Origin: Pseudomonas songnenensis
GTDB taxonomy: Bacteria; Pseudomonadota; Gammaproteobacteria; Pseudomonadales; Pseudomonadaceae
Reading direction: 5' to 3'
DNA: 64,000 nucleotides
NCBI RefSeq assembly: GCF_003696315.1
Contig: NZ_RFFN01000007.1
Coordinates: forward strand, 1 to 64,000
A program made the position numbers and the translations under genes. The notes beneath the pieces are model-generated. The model did no database searches, was not told the origin of the DNA, and worked only from the letters and a program-made list of their open reading frames with translations. Shown here piece after piece: positions 18,355-27,701 of the stretch; position 1 is the first letter of the stretch; each line of letters starts with the position of its first letter.

Positions 18355-18981
18355 TCAGGTGAAGGAATTACGCTTGGCGATTTCCGCCAGATCGACCAAG
18401 GTACGGACCCTGAGCTTCTCCATGATGCGTGTCTTGTAGCAGCTGATGGTCTTGTTGCTGAGCGCCAGATCCTCACCAATCTGCTTGTTCGAGTGACCCA
18501 GAGCCAAAAGACGCAGCACCGTGATTTCCCGGTCCGAGAGTGAGTTCAACCGCTCGATCTCCGACCCCGAAGCGTCGCGATGGCTGAAGGAACCGGCAGT
18601 CAGGCTCGGAAAATAATCGTAGCCAGATCTTATCGCCTGGATCGCGCTGCTCAGCTCGCCAAGATCTCCGGTCTTGCAAACATAGCCCGCCGCCCCTGCC
18701 TGGCGGCACCGCGTAGAGAACAGGCCTGCCGGCTGCGAGCTCAGCACCAGCACCTTGAGCGCATCATTCAACAGCCGTAACCGCATGATCACCGACAAGC
18801 CGTCCAGCTTCGGAATACCGATATCGACAATGACCAGGTCAGGCTCAAGTGCCTTGGCCTGCTGTATGGCATCGACGCCGTTGTCGGCCTCTCCCACTAC
18901 GCTATAACCATCACGCTCGAGCAGCATGCGCACTGCCAGACATATGAATGGATGATCATCAACGATCAGGACTGTTTTCAT
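18355..18981 (-). CDS. NarL/LuxR-type response regulator (BvgA/EvgA-like)
   Basis: A DNA-binding response regulator, 208 aa. The receiver is at 1-120 with DDHPF near the N-terminus, phospho-acceptor Asp in LVIVDIGIP and Lys in YVCKTGD. The C-terminal LuxR helix-turn-helix contains LSDREITVLRLLALGHSNKQIG. BvgA/EvgA relatives normally receive phosphate through receiver-Hpt relays, and the neighbour gene encodes exactly such a protein. An AT-rich region with a TTCCA-N4-TGGAA symmetry lies upstream and could be its own operator. Confidence 0.9.
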   Translation of the reverse strand: MKTVLIVDDHPFICLAVRMLLERDGYSVVGEADNGVDAIQQAKALEPDLVIVDIGIPKLDGLSVIMRLRLLNDALKVLVLSSQPAGLFSTRCRQAGAAGYVCKTGDLGELSSAIQAIRSGYDYFPSLTAGSFSHRDASGSEIERLNSLSDREITVLRLLALGHSNKQIGEDLALSNKTISCYKTRIMEKLRVRTLVDLAEIAKRNSFT

Positions 18982-19497
18982 ACATTACATAAACCGAGGC
19001 GTACTAATGGCACTATGACAGAGCCCAGCTCCTGCTTGCAATTATGTGAGCGACTTAACATTCCCGTTTAGCCAATATCAATTTCCGATATGGACTTTCA
19101 TCTAATTCCATAATTGGAACACTTTAGGAACACGGAAAAACCGTAGCCTCGCAAGTCACAACTGACACTGCCAAAAAAAGCAAACCGATCAACTTTTGGC
19201 TGCCGTTAAGTTTCCGTCTCGAATGAGCCTGGCTAAACCAGCCAGGCGACATTTCTCTGCAGCACATAAGACCTGACCGATTGCCTCATCATCCGGTCAG
19301 CCTCGCCCAGCTTGCCTGCCCCTCAGTCGCGCGCACACGAGCTACTGCGTGTAAACTTGCGCACTGTTTTTCACAGGGCTGTGGCGCAACCCACCATACA
19401 GGGCATGCGCCGTGATCAGCCAAACGCCTTGTCGTCCCCTCGGCGTGGCGTGAGAACGCTCCCTCAGGAAATGCTGCAGCAACACTGCTGGAACCCT
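18982..19497. other. AT-rich intergenic region between regulator and dusA
   Basis: 516 bases without a convincing gene. 18990-19200 is much more AT-rich than the surroundings and holds TTCCATAATTGGAA at 19106-19119, a partly symmetric candidate operator for the minus-strand regulator. A hairpin lies at 19227-19247. The open frame that runs into dusA from 19312 has no dusA similarity before 19498 and is not counted as coding. Confidence 0.45.
19227..19247. other. hairpin with 8-bp stem
   Basis: GCCTGGCT at 19227-19234 and AGCCAGGC at 19240-19247 pair around a 5-base loop. No T-tract follows on either strand. It could insulate the divergent promoters; its role is unknown. Confidence 0.4.
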
Positions 19498-20502
19498 ATG
19501 TACGAATCCGCCCTAGCCGACACGCCGCGCCCTGTACTTACCCGCCGCTTCTCCGTCGCACCGATGATGGACTGGACGGATCGCCATTGCCGGTACTTCC
19601 TGCGCCAGCTTTCCAAGCATGCCCTGCTCTACACCGAGATGGTCACCACCGGTGCGCTGCTGCATGGTGATGCGCAGCGGTTTTTGCAGCATGACGAGAG
19701 CGAACACCCGCTGGCACTCCAACTGGGTGGCAGCGTGCCCGGCGATCTGGCGGCGTGCGCGAGGCTCGCCGAAGCTACGGGGTACGATGAGGTGAATCTC
19801 AACGTCGGCTGCCCCAGCGATCGGGTGCAGAACAACATGATCGGCGCCTGCCTGATGGGCCATCCGCAACTGGTCGCCGATTGCGTTAAGGCCATGCGCG
19901 ATGCGGTGGGCGTCGAGGTAACGGTCAAGCACCGCATCGGCATCAATGGACGCGACAGTTATGCCGAGCTCTGCGACTTCATCGGTCAGGTGCGCGAAGC
20001 CGGCTGCCGCAGCTTCACCGTGCATGCGCGCATCGCTATCCTCGAAGGCCTGTCGCCCAAGCAGAACCGCGAAGTGCCACCGCTGCGCTACGACGTCGCC
20101 GCCCAGCTCAAGCAGGACTTCCCGGACCTAGAGATTATCCTCAACGGTGGTATCAAGACGCTGGAAGAATGCCGGGCGCATCTGCAGATCTTCGATGGCG
20201 TGATGCTCGGCCGAGAGGCCTACCACAATCCCTATCTGCTGGCGCGGGTAGATCAGGAGCTGTTCGGCAGCGATACGCCGGTGATCAGCCGGGCGAAGGC
20301 ACTGCGCAACATGCGGCCGTATATCGAGCAGCATCTGGCGCAAGGCGGTGCAATGCACCACATCACTCGGCATGTACTTGGCCTGGGACAGGGCTTCCCC
20401 GGCGCACGACGCTTTCGCCAGCTGCTTTCGGTGGACATTCACAAGACCAGCCAGCCTCTTGCACTGCTCGATCAGGCGGTAACGCTGCTCGAAGGGCACT
20501 GA
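19498..20502 (+). CDS. dusA: tRNA-dihydrouridine(20/20a) synthase
   Basis: It reduces uridine 20/20a in tRNA D-loops with FMN and NADPH. The family start [17 protein letters not shown] is at about residue 17. The catalytic Cys lies in [19 protein letters not shown], and FMN-binding blocks VKHRIGI and ILNGGI follow. The ATG at 19498 (334 aa) fits the known length of about 330 aa and follows a GGAA site. In Pseudomonas dusA is followed by tal and rssC-rssB, as here. Confidence 0.93.
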   Translation: MYESALADTPRPVLTRRFSVAPMMDWTDRHCRYFLRQLSKHALLYTEMVTTGALLHGDAQRFLQHDESEHPLALQLGGSVPGDLAACARLAEATGYDEVNLNVGCPSDRVQNNMIGACLMGHPQLVADCVKAMRDAVGVEVTVKHRIGINGRDSYAELCDFIGQVREAGCRSFTVHARIAILEGLSPKQNREVPPLRYDVAAQLKQDFPDLEIILNGGIKTLEECRAHLQIFDGVMLGREAYHNPYLLARVDQELFGSDTPVISRAKALRNMRPYIEQHLAQGGAMHHITRHVLGLGQGFPGARRFRQLLSVDIHKTSQPLALLDQAVTLLEGH

Positions 20503-20632
20503 CCGTCCGCATGCAAGGAACGCAGTCTGCGCAATTGAATCAAAGCCAGGCGCATCCGGGTCCACACGCTCGTTGAGCGGGCCGTCTGGCTCGGGTAAGG
20601 TCATGCCACTCACAGGACGGAGCCCCTCTTAC

Positions 20633-21559
20633 ATGACTTCCAAGCTGGAACAACTCAAGCAGTTCACCACGGTGGTCGCCGATACCGGTGACATCGACGC
20701 CATTGCCCGCCTGAAGCCGGTGGACGCCACCACCAATCCGTCGCTACTGCTCAAGGCAGCAGCCATGCCGCGTTACGCGGAGCACCTCGGCAATGCCATG
20801 AAGCAGTGCCAGGGCGATATCGGCCTGGCCTGCGATCTCTTCGCCGTAGCCGTTGGCAAGCAGATTCTGGAGCTGATCCCCGGGCGCATCTCCACCGAGG
20901 TCGACGCACGCCTTTCCTTCGATACCCAGGCCATGGTTCAGCGCGGCGAGCGCCTGATAGGCCTCTACGAGCAGGCTGGCATCAGCCGCGATCGCGTATT
21001 GATCAAGATCGCCTCCACCTGGGAAGGCATCCGCGCCGCCGAGCAACTGGAAAAGGCCGGCATCCAGACCAACCTCACGCTGCTGTTCTCCTTCACCCAG
21101 GCCGTGGCCTGCGCCGAGGCCGGCGTGTTCCTGATCTCCCCGTTCGTTGGCCGCATCTATGACTGGTACAAGAAGCATGAGGGTCGTGACTACCAGGGCG
21201 CGGAAGATCCGGGCGTACAATCGGTCAGCCGCATCTACGATTACTACAAGGCGCACGGCTACAAGACGGTGGTAATGGGCGCGAGCTTCCGCAATGTCGG
21301 ACAGATCGAGGCACTGGCCGGTTGCGACCGGCTGACCATCAGCCCGGAACTGCTCGGCGAGCTGGTCGAAGCCAGCGGCACGCTGGAGCGCCAACTGCAG
21401 CCCGGTCGCGAATCAGAAGCGCGTATCAGCCTGGATGAGAAGAGTTTCCGCTGGGGCCTGAATGAGGATGCAATGGCGACCGAAAAGCTCGCCGAAGGCA
21501 TCCGTCAGTTCGCGCGCGATCAGGAAAAATTAGAAGCGCTGCTGGCCAAACTGGCCTGA
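20633..21559 (+). CDS. tal: transaldolase B
   Basis: This is a pentose phosphate pathway enzyme that transfers a dihydroxyacetone unit between sugar phosphates. In its 308 aa, [12 protein letters not shown] is at 31-42, the Schiff-base Lys is at 125 ([11 protein letters not shown]), and TNLTLLFSF and [10 protein letters not shown] follow. The ATG at 20633 fits the family N-terminus [18 protein letters not shown]. Its stop codon abuts the stop of the convergent rssC gene without a spacer (TGATCA). Confidence 0.96.
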   Translation: MTSKLEQLKQFTTVVADTGDIDAIARLKPVDATTNPSLLLKAAAMPRYAEHLGNAMKQCQGDIGLACDLFAVAVGKQILELIPGRISTEVDARLSFDTQAMVQRGERLIGLYEQAGISRDRVLIKIASTWEGIRAAEQLEKAGIQTNLTLLFSFTQAVACAEAGVFLISPFVGRIYDWYKKHEGRDYQGAEDPGVQSVSRIYDYYKAHGYKTVVMGASFRNVGQIEALAGCDRLTISPELLGELVEASGTLERQLQPGRESEARISLDEKSFRWGLNEDAMATEKLAEGIRQFARDQEKLEALLAKLA

Positions 21560-22042
21560 TCAGGACCGCTCCAAAGCGGTGACGAGGTCATGGAAGGCCT
21601 CGCGATTGGACTCGTTGAGGCTCATCAGAATCCGGTGAGCCTCCAACACCTTCGCTTTCACCACCTCTTCCGACTGATCCTGCGATGGCAGATCAGCCAG
21701 GCACTCGGGGCAAGGGAGCGGAGTGTCGACGATATTGAATACCTGATCGAAGCCCATCGACTGCAAGAGTCGAGTGATATCCGGGTGGGTAGTGACCAGC
21801 GTCGGCAACATGCCGACCTTCTGCCGCGACAGGATCGACAGCTTGGCCAGCAGGCCCAGGGTGGTGCTGTCGATGCTACGGCTCTCAGTCAGATCTATGA
21901 CGATGGACGAAAAATTGAGCGACGAGAAGATCTTCTCGATCGTTGCATCCAGCGCCGAACAGAGCGTCAGACGAATCTCACCAATGAACTTCAGAACAAA
22001 GGTGCCATCCATCTCGGCGAACTGGATTCTTCCAGTACTCAT
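21560..22042 (-). CDS. rssC: STAS-domain anti-anti-sigma factor
   Basis: A 160-aa protein with an N-terminal STAS domain. The conserved serine region around SRSIDSTTLGLLAKL is where such antagonists are phosphorylated by anti-sigma kinases. A helical tail after residue 110 contains a C-x2-C pair (CPECLAD). It starts inside the end of rssB (4-base ATGA overlap), so the two are translationally coupled. Its position beside tal matches the RssB/RssC pair annotated in P. aeruginosa; the name is by analogy. The partner anti-sigma kinase is not in this window. Confidence 0.88.
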   Translation of the reverse strand: MSTGRIQFAEMDGTFVLKFIGEIRLTLCSALDATIEKIFSSLNFSSIVIDLTESRSIDSTTLGLLAKLSILSRQKVGMLPTLVTTHPDITRLLQSMGFDQVFNIVDTPLPCPECLADLPSQDQSEEVVKAKVLEAHRILMSLNESNREAFHDLVTALERS

Positions 22043-23223
22043 GCAAGGTTCCTGCTCAACACCAGCAAGGCGATATCGTCGGGCATGTCAGCCAGTTCGG
22101 CCAACCCGAAGACTCGACGTAATCCATCCAGCGTGCCACCAGCCTGGGTTATCAGGCCGGGCAGCGCGGACTCTTTTTCTTTGAGTGTCTCACCGGGCAA
22201 AAGGTCCAGAATGCCATCGGAGAGCAATGTCAGACTGAAGGTCTCCGGCAGCTTCAGCTCGAAATTCTGGTAGGTGGCCTCGACGAACAACCCGACCGGC
22301 AGACCACGCCCTTCCAGATAGTGGGCACCTTCGCCGGTATAAAGTACCGGCATCGGCAGATGACCACCGATGCTGTAATGCAGCACGTCATGTTCCTGAT
22401 CGATCACCCCGCCAAGCATGGTCACGTGCTTGCCCAGCTTGCAATTGATCAGACCGCGGTTGATGTGGTCGAGCACTTCCGACGGTTTGAACTCGCGCAG
22501 CATCCCACCGCGGCGCGATTCGTACAGCAGGCGGGTGGTCATGAACTTGAGCAGCACGGTGACGAATGCCGATGAAGCACCATGGCCGGACACGTCGGCG
22601 AGGTAAAAGCCGATGCGCCGCTCGTCCACGCGAAAATAGTCGACGAAGTCACCGGACAGGTACAGCGAGGGGATGATCTGGTGGGCGAAGTCGAAGCCAT
22701 CGACGCTCCAAGGGGTCACCGGCAGCATGTTCATCTGCACCTGGCGACCAGCGTCCTGATCTTCCTGCAACAGATGCAGGCTGGCTTGCAGGTCGCGGTT
22801 GGCCGTTTCGAGCTGCTCGCGGTAGCGACGGTTCTCCAGGCGCAGACGGGAACGGTCCAACGCACGGCGTACCGAGTGTTCGAGCATCGCCAGGTCTTCG
22901 AGTGGCTTGATCAGATAATCGGCGGCGCCCAGGCGCAACGCCTCGACGGCATCGCTCATCACGCCGGCACCGGAAACCACGATCACCGGAAGGTCGATCT
23001 GACGCTCGCTGATCTGGCGGATCAGTTCCAGGCCATCCATCTGTGGCATGCGCAGGTCGCAGATCACCAGATCAGGCTGTTCCGAATCGAACAGCTCCAT
23101 ACCCTGCGGGCCATTGGCTGCCTGCAGGACACGGAAACCGCTGTCATCCAGATAGGCAGCCAGACTGGCTCGAACCACATCGTCGTCATCTATGATCAGC
23201 AGCGTCGCGCTTGGTTTAAGCAT
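22039..23223 (-). CDS. rssB: response regulator with PP2C-type phosphatase domain
   Basis: 394 aa. The receiver covers about 8-125 with IDDDD near the N-terminus and phospho-acceptor Asp in LVICDLRMPQMDG. A coiled linker (about 140-170) leads to a SpoIIE/RsbU-like PP2C phosphatase with metal-site Asp in DYFRVDERR and YLADVSGHGAS, plus a C-terminal LLSDGILDLL. It probably dephosphorylates the STAS partner to switch a stress sigma pathway. The ATG at 23223 gives the same length as the P. aeruginosa RssB-like protein. Confidence 0.9.
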   Translation of the reverse strand: MLKPSATLLIIDDDDVVRASLAAYLDDSGFRVLQAANGPQGMELFDSEQPDLVICDLRMPQMDGLELIRQISERQIDLPVIVVSGAGVMSDAVEALRLGAADYLIKPLEDLAMLEHSVRRALDRSRLRLENRRYREQLETANRDLQASLHLLQEDQDAGRQVQMNMLPVTPWSVDGFDFAHQIIPSLYLSGDFVDYFRVDERRIGFYLADVSGHGASSAFVTVLLKFMTTRLLYESRRGGMLREFKPSEVLDHINRGLINCKLGKHVTMLGGVIDQEHDVLHYSIGGHLPMPVLYTGEGAHYLEGRGLPVGLFVEATYQNFELKLPETFSLTLLSDGILDLLPGETLKEKESALPGLITQAGGTLDGLRRVFGLAELADMPDDIALLVLSRNLA

Positions 23224-23416
23224 GTTCCTACCAGGCGGTATCGCCAGGATGATTGGCGAAAACATTGGCCCCGCGTAACGTCGGGTTGGGTACGTTTCAA
23301 GGCGCAGACGGTACTCCCATACGTTCGGGGTTTCAAGCCGACCGGCCGGCGCCTTTACAGGTCGAATTGAGGGGAGCTATAAGAACGCAGCGAACCATAT
23401 ATAAAAGGTTGAGACC

Positions 23417-23716
23417 ATGAGCCAGAAAGACCGGGATTACAGCGAAAAACGCGATTTTATCCGCATGCAGATCGAAACCACCGTTGCACTGGAACATGGC
23501 GATACAAAACTCAGCGGCATCTGCACCGATCTATCCAGCACCGGCATGCAGGTACTGGCCAGTACGGACCTGCGCATGGGCGACAAGGTTCGCGTACTGA
23601 TCCCTTCCGAACACAGTGAGCTGAAAGGCCTCGACGCACAGACCGAAGTCGTTCGCATCACCCAGCTTGACGATGGCCGGCAGAGCCTGGGTCTCGCCAT
23701 CCTGTCCATGTCCTGA
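23417..23716 (+). CDS. PilZ-domain protein
   Basis: A 99-aa single-domain c-di-GMP receptor. Both binding motifs are present: RxxxR in KRDFIRM near the N-terminus and DxSxxG in CTDLSSTGMQ. It may link c-di-GMP levels to motility or envelope functions. It is divergent from rssB and convergent with mlaA. Confidence 0.9.
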   Translation: MSQKDRDYSEKRDFIRMQIETTVALEHGDTKLSGICTDLSSTGMQVLASTDLRMGDKVRVLIPSEHSELKGLDAQTEVVRITQLDDGRQSLGLAILSMS

Positions 23717-23730
23717 ACTGGCGCTGCAGA

Positions 23731-23750
23731 TGGCCGCGATCACGCGGCCA
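23731..23750. terminator. symmetric hairpin between convergent PilZ and mlaA genes
   Basis: TGGCCGCG and CGCGGCCA pair around the loop ATCA. It sits in the 38-base gap between two converging genes, so it could act for both, though neither side has a T-tract. Confidence 0.45.
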
Positions 23751-23754
23751 TGAG

Positions 23755-24453
23755 TCAGAAGTCGTCCTCGACCTCGCCATCCTTGACGCGGAACTCACGG
23801 TTCTGCAGATAGGCGTTGCGTACGAAAATGTAGCGATCGCCGCGAATCATCTTCTCAGCGGACAGCAGCCCGGCGCGGGTATCCACCAGATCGACGCCAC
23901 GCGTGACATTGCGCGTCGGGACGTGCCCCATGTGCGGATAAGGCTCGAGGAACGAGTCCGGCACACGGCCAAAGGCGTCACGCACAGTACTCGGCCCCAA
24001 CAGCGGCAGCACGACGTAAGGCCCGCTTCCCAGGCCCCAGGCACCGAGGGTCTGGCCAAAATCCTCATCGTTCTTGTGCAGGCCCATGCGGGTGGCGACA
24101 TCAAAGAAGCCGAGCACACCGAAGGTGGTGTTGAACAGGATACGGCTGGTGTCGATGCCAGCATCGCGAACCTTGCCCTGCAGCAGATCGTTGGTCAGCA
24201 CGATCACGTCGCCGAGATTGCTGAACACGTTACCGATACCGTCTTCGACGAACTCCGGGGTCACCTTCTGGTAGCCCTTGGCCAACGGCTTGAGCGTGTA
24301 GGTGTCGACAGTGTCGTTGAAACGGAACACCGCACGGTTGACACCTTCCCACGGATCTTCTTCTGCCAGTGCAGGCGCCGCGCCAAGCATGGCGATAGTG
24401 GCGACGAAACCGGCCTTGAGCACGGCGATCCAGGCCGTAGCGATCTTGGGCAT
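23755..24453 (-). CDS. mlaA: MlaA/VacJ outer-membrane lipid asymmetry protein
   Basis: This is the outer-membrane component of the Mla system, which removes misplaced phospholipids from the outer leaflet. 232 aa with DPWEGVNRAVFRFND directly after the signal peptide, then NNLLQGK-type and FGVLGFFDVATRMGL blocks and GPYVVLPLLGPSTVRDAFG. The signal peptide ends AAPALA and there is no Cys at the cleavage site, so it does not look like a lipoprotein, unlike E. coli MlaA. The ATG at 24453 has a GGAG site. Confidence 0.92.
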   Translation of the reverse strand: MPKIATAWIAVLKAGFVATIAMLGAAPALAEEDPWEGVNRAVFRFNDTVDTYTLKPLAKGYQKVTPEFVEDGIGNVFSNLGDVIVLTNDLLQGKVRDAGIDTSRILFNTTFGVLGFFDVATRMGLHKNDEDFGQTLGAWGLGSGPYVVLPLLGPSTVRDAFGRVPDSFLEPYPHMGHVPTRNVTRGVDLVDTRAGLLSAEKMIRGDRYIFVRNAYLQNREFRVKDGEVEDDF

Positions 24454-24679
24454 TGCTTTTTCTCCATAGGTACTGGTGCATGCGGCGCACCGACGCAGAC
24501 CGCGCAGTATAGAGCGAACGCCTGATTTTCGGCAGTCAGCCGGACGTTTGGCTTTCATCTCTCCGCGCTCAGTCAACGCCGCCTTTGGCAAAGGCACAGA
24601 CAAGGTGCGGCCGCTGGTTTAACCTTTGATCATCGAGGTTCATACCAAGTCGCCCGTAAACCCATGAGAGGGAAGCAAA

Positions 24680-24946
24680 ATGCCGGAACATGATCTGCAG
24701 TCGCAGCTCGAAGAACTGCGTAATCAACTGGCCCAGGACACACCGCTGACTGACGAGGAACGGGCTTCGCTGCACGCCATCGCTCAGGACATCGAGTCCA
24801 GACTGGCGACTCAAGACACCGGCGAATCCAACGACTCGCTGGTGGATGGCGTCAACCTGGCGGTAGAGCGTTTTGAAGTCAGTCACCCGAATATGGCCAT
24901 GACCCTGCGCAACATCATGCAGACTCTGGCCAACATGGGCATCTGA
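24680..24946 (+). CDS. DUF4404 family small protein
   Basis: An 88-aa acidic, helical cytoplasmic protein with the DUF4404 pattern: an N-terminal LQSQLEELRNQLAQ heptad-like helix and a C-terminal helix with FEVSHPNMAMTLRNIMQTLANMGI. A strong GAGAGGGAAG site precedes the start. The function is unknown. It is divergent from mlaA and convergent with queF. Confidence 0.82.
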   Translation: MPEHDLQSQLEELRNQLAQDTPLTDEERASLHAIAQDIESRLATQDTGESNDSLVDGVNLAVERFEVSHPNMAMTLRNIMQTLANMGI

Positions 24947-24956
24947 AGCAGGGTGG

Positions 24957-24981
24957 CGGGTCGCGCTGCGGGCGCGACCCG
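24957..24981. terminator. hairpin between convergent DUF4404 and queF genes
   Basis: CGGGTCGCG and CGCGACCCG form a 9-bp stem with a 7-base loop in the gap between the two converging genes. There is no clear T-tract. Confidence 0.45.
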
Positions 24982-24986
24982 TTGCG

Positions 24987-25817
24987 TCACTGACGTACCA
25001 GCCGGCGATTGTCGACGGCCATCGCCTCGGTACTGCGATAGGGATTGATATCCAGCCCGCCGCGGCGCACGTAACGGGCATAGACGGTCAGCTTCTCGGG
25101 CTGCAGCAGGCGCTGCAGATCGAGGAAGATGCGCTCCACGCACTGCTCGTGAAAGTCGGCGTGCTGGCGAAAGCTCACCAGATAGGCCAGCAGACTCTCC
25201 GCCTGCAATGCCGCGCCGCGGTACTCCACGACCACGCTGCCCCAGTCAGGCTGGCCCGTCACCGGGCAATTGGACTTGAGCAAGTGGCTGTGCAGCGACT
25301 CCTCGACCACACGTCCCGCATCACAGACCAACAGCTCCGGCTGCGGATGGTCATAGTGCTCGATGGCAACGTCCAGATCGTCGATACAGCGACCCGACAG
25401 CGTTGCAACGCCCTCGCTCGCCACCTCATCCAGCGTACGCAGGCGCACCTTTACGGCTTTGCCGGCCGCCGCGGATAGATCGGCGATCATCACCTCGACC
25501 AGCGCCTCACGCGACTCGAACACAGACTGGTTCAGCGAGTTCAGATAGAGCTTGAACGACTTGGATTCGATGATGCTCGGCGAATCGGCCGGAATCTCGA
25601 ACTCGCCGATCGCCACCACCGGCTTGCCCGACGGCAACAGCCAGGACAGCTCGTAGCAATTCCACAGATCCACGCCCTGATAGGGCAGCGTCTCGGCGGT
25701 CAGTCCGAGTTCGGCCCACTTTGGCGCGCGCGGAATCGGAAACAGCAGGTGCGGACTGTAGGTGGCGACGTAGTCACTGGACTTGCCCAGCGGGGAATGT
25801 TCGGCGGGATGCTGCAT
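24987..25817 (-). CDS. queF: NADPH-dependent 7-cyano-7-deazaguanine reductase
   Basis: It reduces preQ0 to preQ1 in queuosine biosynthesis. At 276 aa it is the long two-domain proteobacterial form. The QueF substrate motif [14 protein letters not shown] is in the N-terminal domain. The catalytic Cys is in [16 protein letters not shown], followed by the [11 protein letters not shown] block. An ABC transporter operon ends upstream with its own terminator, so queF is probably monocistronic. Confidence 0.95.
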   Translation of the reverse strand: MQHPAEHSPLGKSSDYVATYSPHLLFPIPRAPKWAELGLTAETLPYQGVDLWNCYELSWLLPSGKPVVAIGEFEIPADSPSIIESKSFKLYLNSLNQSVFESREALVEVMIADLSAAAGKAVKVRLRTLDEVASEGVATLSGRCIDDLDVAIEHYDHPQPELLVCDAGRVVEESLHSHLLKSNCPVTGQPDWGSVVVEYRGAALQAESLLAYLVSFRQHADFHEQCVERIFLDLQRLLQPEKLTVYARYVRRGGLDINPYRSTEAMAVDNRRLVRQ

Positions 25818-25834
25818 CGGAATGGACCTGAACG

Positions 25835-25868
25835 AAAAACGCCGCGAAGTTTAGCGCTTCGCGACGTT
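25835..25868 (-). terminator. rho-independent terminator of the ABC-2 operon
   Basis: On the minus strand a 12-bp stem (AACGTCGCGAAG with CTTCGCGGCGTT, one G-U pair) and a 7-base loop are followed by a run of T residues. It ends the permease transcript shortly before queF. Confidence 0.75.
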
Positions 25869-25910
25869 CTTTTCAGCGCCATCGGCGCAGCGGCCGAAAT
25901 CAAGTGCCAG

Positions 25911-26690
25911 CTACTGGCGCATCCCGCGCCCACTCTTGAGCAGCCCGACGGAGACCAGATAGAGCGCCGCCACCGCTACCAGCATGAAGCTGATCGCCAC
26001 ACCGATGCGGATATCCGAGACACCGAGAATCCCGTAGCGAAACGCATTGACCATGTGCAACACCGGATTGGCCAGCGACAGCGTCTGCCAGAACGGCGAC
26101 AGCAGGTTGATCGAGTAGAACACCCCGCCGAGGTAGGTCAGCGGCGTCAGCACGAAGGTCGGGATGATCGAGATATCGTCGAAGTTGCGCGCGAATACCG
26201 CGTTGATGAAGCCGCCCAGGGCGAAGATGCTCGCCGTCAGGGTGATCACCAGCACGGTCACGCCCAGGTGGTGCACCTGCAGATCGGTGAAGAACATCGA
26301 CAGCAGCGTGACGATCACCGCGACCGCCAGCCCGCGGGTGATGCCGCCCAGGGCAAATCCGATGACGATCACATGCGGCGACACCGGCGAGACCAGCAGT
26401 TCCTCGATGGAACGCTGGAACTTGGTGCTGAAGAAGCTCGACACGACGTTGCTGTAGGAGTTGGTGATCACCGACATCATGATCAGCCCCGGCACGATGT
26501 AGTCCATGTAGCTGAAGCCGTCCATGTCGCCGATCCGCGCGCCGATCAGGCTGCCGAAGATGACGAAGTACAGCACCATGGTGATCGCCGGGGGCAGCAG
26601 GGTCTGCGGCCAGATGCGCGTATAACGACGGATCTCGCGCTGGACGATGGTCTGCAGCGCGACCAGGTTAGGACGCAGTTCGCCGCTCAT
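25911..26690 (-). CDS. yadH: ABC-2 type transporter permease (YadH-like)
   Basis: An inner-membrane permease, 259 aa with about six hydrophobic helices. The N-terminal RREIRRYTRIWPQTLLPPAI segment and the ABC-2 signature region are like E. coli YadH. Its start overlaps the ATPase stop by 4 bases (ATGA). Together they form a half-transporter pair; the substrate is unknown. Confidence 0.88.
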   Translation of the reverse strand: MSGELRPNLVALQTIVQREIRRYTRIWPQTLLPPAITMVLYFVIFGSLIGARIGDMDGFSYMDYIVPGLIMMSVITNSYSNVVSSFFSTKFQRSIEELLVSPVSPHVIVIGFALGGITRGLAVAVIVTLLSMFFTDLQVHHLGVTVLVITLTASIFALGGFINAVFARNFDDISIIPTFVLTPLTYLGGVFYSINLLSPFWQTLSLANPVLHMVNAFRYGILGVSDIRIGVAISFMLVAVAALYLVSVGLLKSGRGMRQ

Positions 26691-27616
26691 GACTTCACCT
26701 TCAGATTGTTCTCCACCAGCGACACGAACAGCTCCTCCAGTCGGTTGGTCTTGTTGCGCAGGCTCAGCACCTCGATGCCCTGGGCGCTGAGCAGACGGAA
26801 CAGTTCAGTCACGCCCTGACTCTTCTCCACCTGCACTTCGAGGGTGTGGTGATCGATCAACTGCGCCCGATAGCTGCCCAGCTCCGGCGCCACCAGTTGC
26901 GACTCCTTGAGGTCAAGCAGAAAGGTTTCCACGTGCAGCTGCGTGAGCAGTTCGCGCATGCTGGTGTTCTTGACGATCTGGCCGTGATCGATGATGCCGA
27001 TGTTGCGGCACAGCTGCTCGGCCTCCTCCAGATAGTGGGTGGTGAGGATGATGGTGATGCCTTCACGGTTGAGCTCGGTGAGGAACGACCACATCGAACG
27101 GCGCAGCTCGATATCCACACCCGCCGTTGGTTCGTCGAGGATCAACAGGCGTGGTTGATGGATCAGCGCACGGGCAATCATCAGGCGACGCTTCATGCCG
27201 CCGGAGAGCATCCGCGAGGACACGTCACGCTTGTCCCACAACCCCAGCTGGTTGAGGTAGCGCTCGGCGCGCTCCTTGGCGACCTTCGCCGGAATGCCGT
27301 AGTAACCGGCCTGGGTGACCAGGATGTCGAAGGCCTTCTCGAACTGGTTGAAGTTGAATTCCTGCGGCACCACGCCCAGGCAGCGCTTGAGCCCGGACGG
27401 GTCGCGATCCAGGTCATGGCCGAACACGTTGACCGTGCCGCCGCTCTTGTTCACCAGCGTGGAGAGGATGCCGATGGTCGTGGACTTGCCGGCGCCATTG
27501 GGGCCGAGCAAGGCGAAGAAGTCGCCTTCGGCCACGTCCAGATCGATACCCTTGAGGGCCTGGAAGCCGTTGCCGTAGGTCTTGGTCAACTGCCGGATGG
27601 ACAGAGCAGTACTCAT
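26687..27616 (-). CDS. yadG: ABC transporter ATPase (YadG-like)
   Basis: The ATP-binding subunit for the adjacent permease, 309 aa. Walker A GPNGAGKST, the signature region LSGGMKRRLMIA, Walker B LLILDEPTAGVD and the switch His in ILTTHYLEEAE are all intact. The ATG at 27616 matches the usual YadG start; a GTG four codons upstream is possible. Confidence 0.9.
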   Translation of the reverse strand: MSTALSIRQLTKTYGNGFQALKGIDLDVAEGDFFALLGPNGAGKSTTIGILSTLVNKSGGTVNVFGHDLDRDPSGLKRCLGVVPQEFNFNQFEKAFDILVTQAGYYGIPAKVAKERAERYLNQLGLWDKRDVSSRMLSGGMKRRLMIARALIHQPRLLILDEPTAGVDIELRRSMWSFLTELNREGITIILTTHYLEEAEQLCRNIGIIDHGQIVKNTSMRELLTQLHVETFLLDLKESQLVAPELGSYRAQLIDHHTLEVQVEKSQGVTELFRLLSAQGIEVLSLRNKTNRLEELFVSLVENNLKVKS

Positions 27617-27701
27617 AAGAAGGTGCACACAACGCAGGAGGAGTGAAGCTAGATAAGGGCGCGAGCAGCCAATTGCAACCGCGCGTTTCCCGGCACGCGT
27701 C

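Noticed and set aside
19312..19497. N-terminal extension of dusA
   Set aside because: The family similarity begins at the ATG at 19498; the upstream part is unlike DusA proteins and lies in the promoter region.
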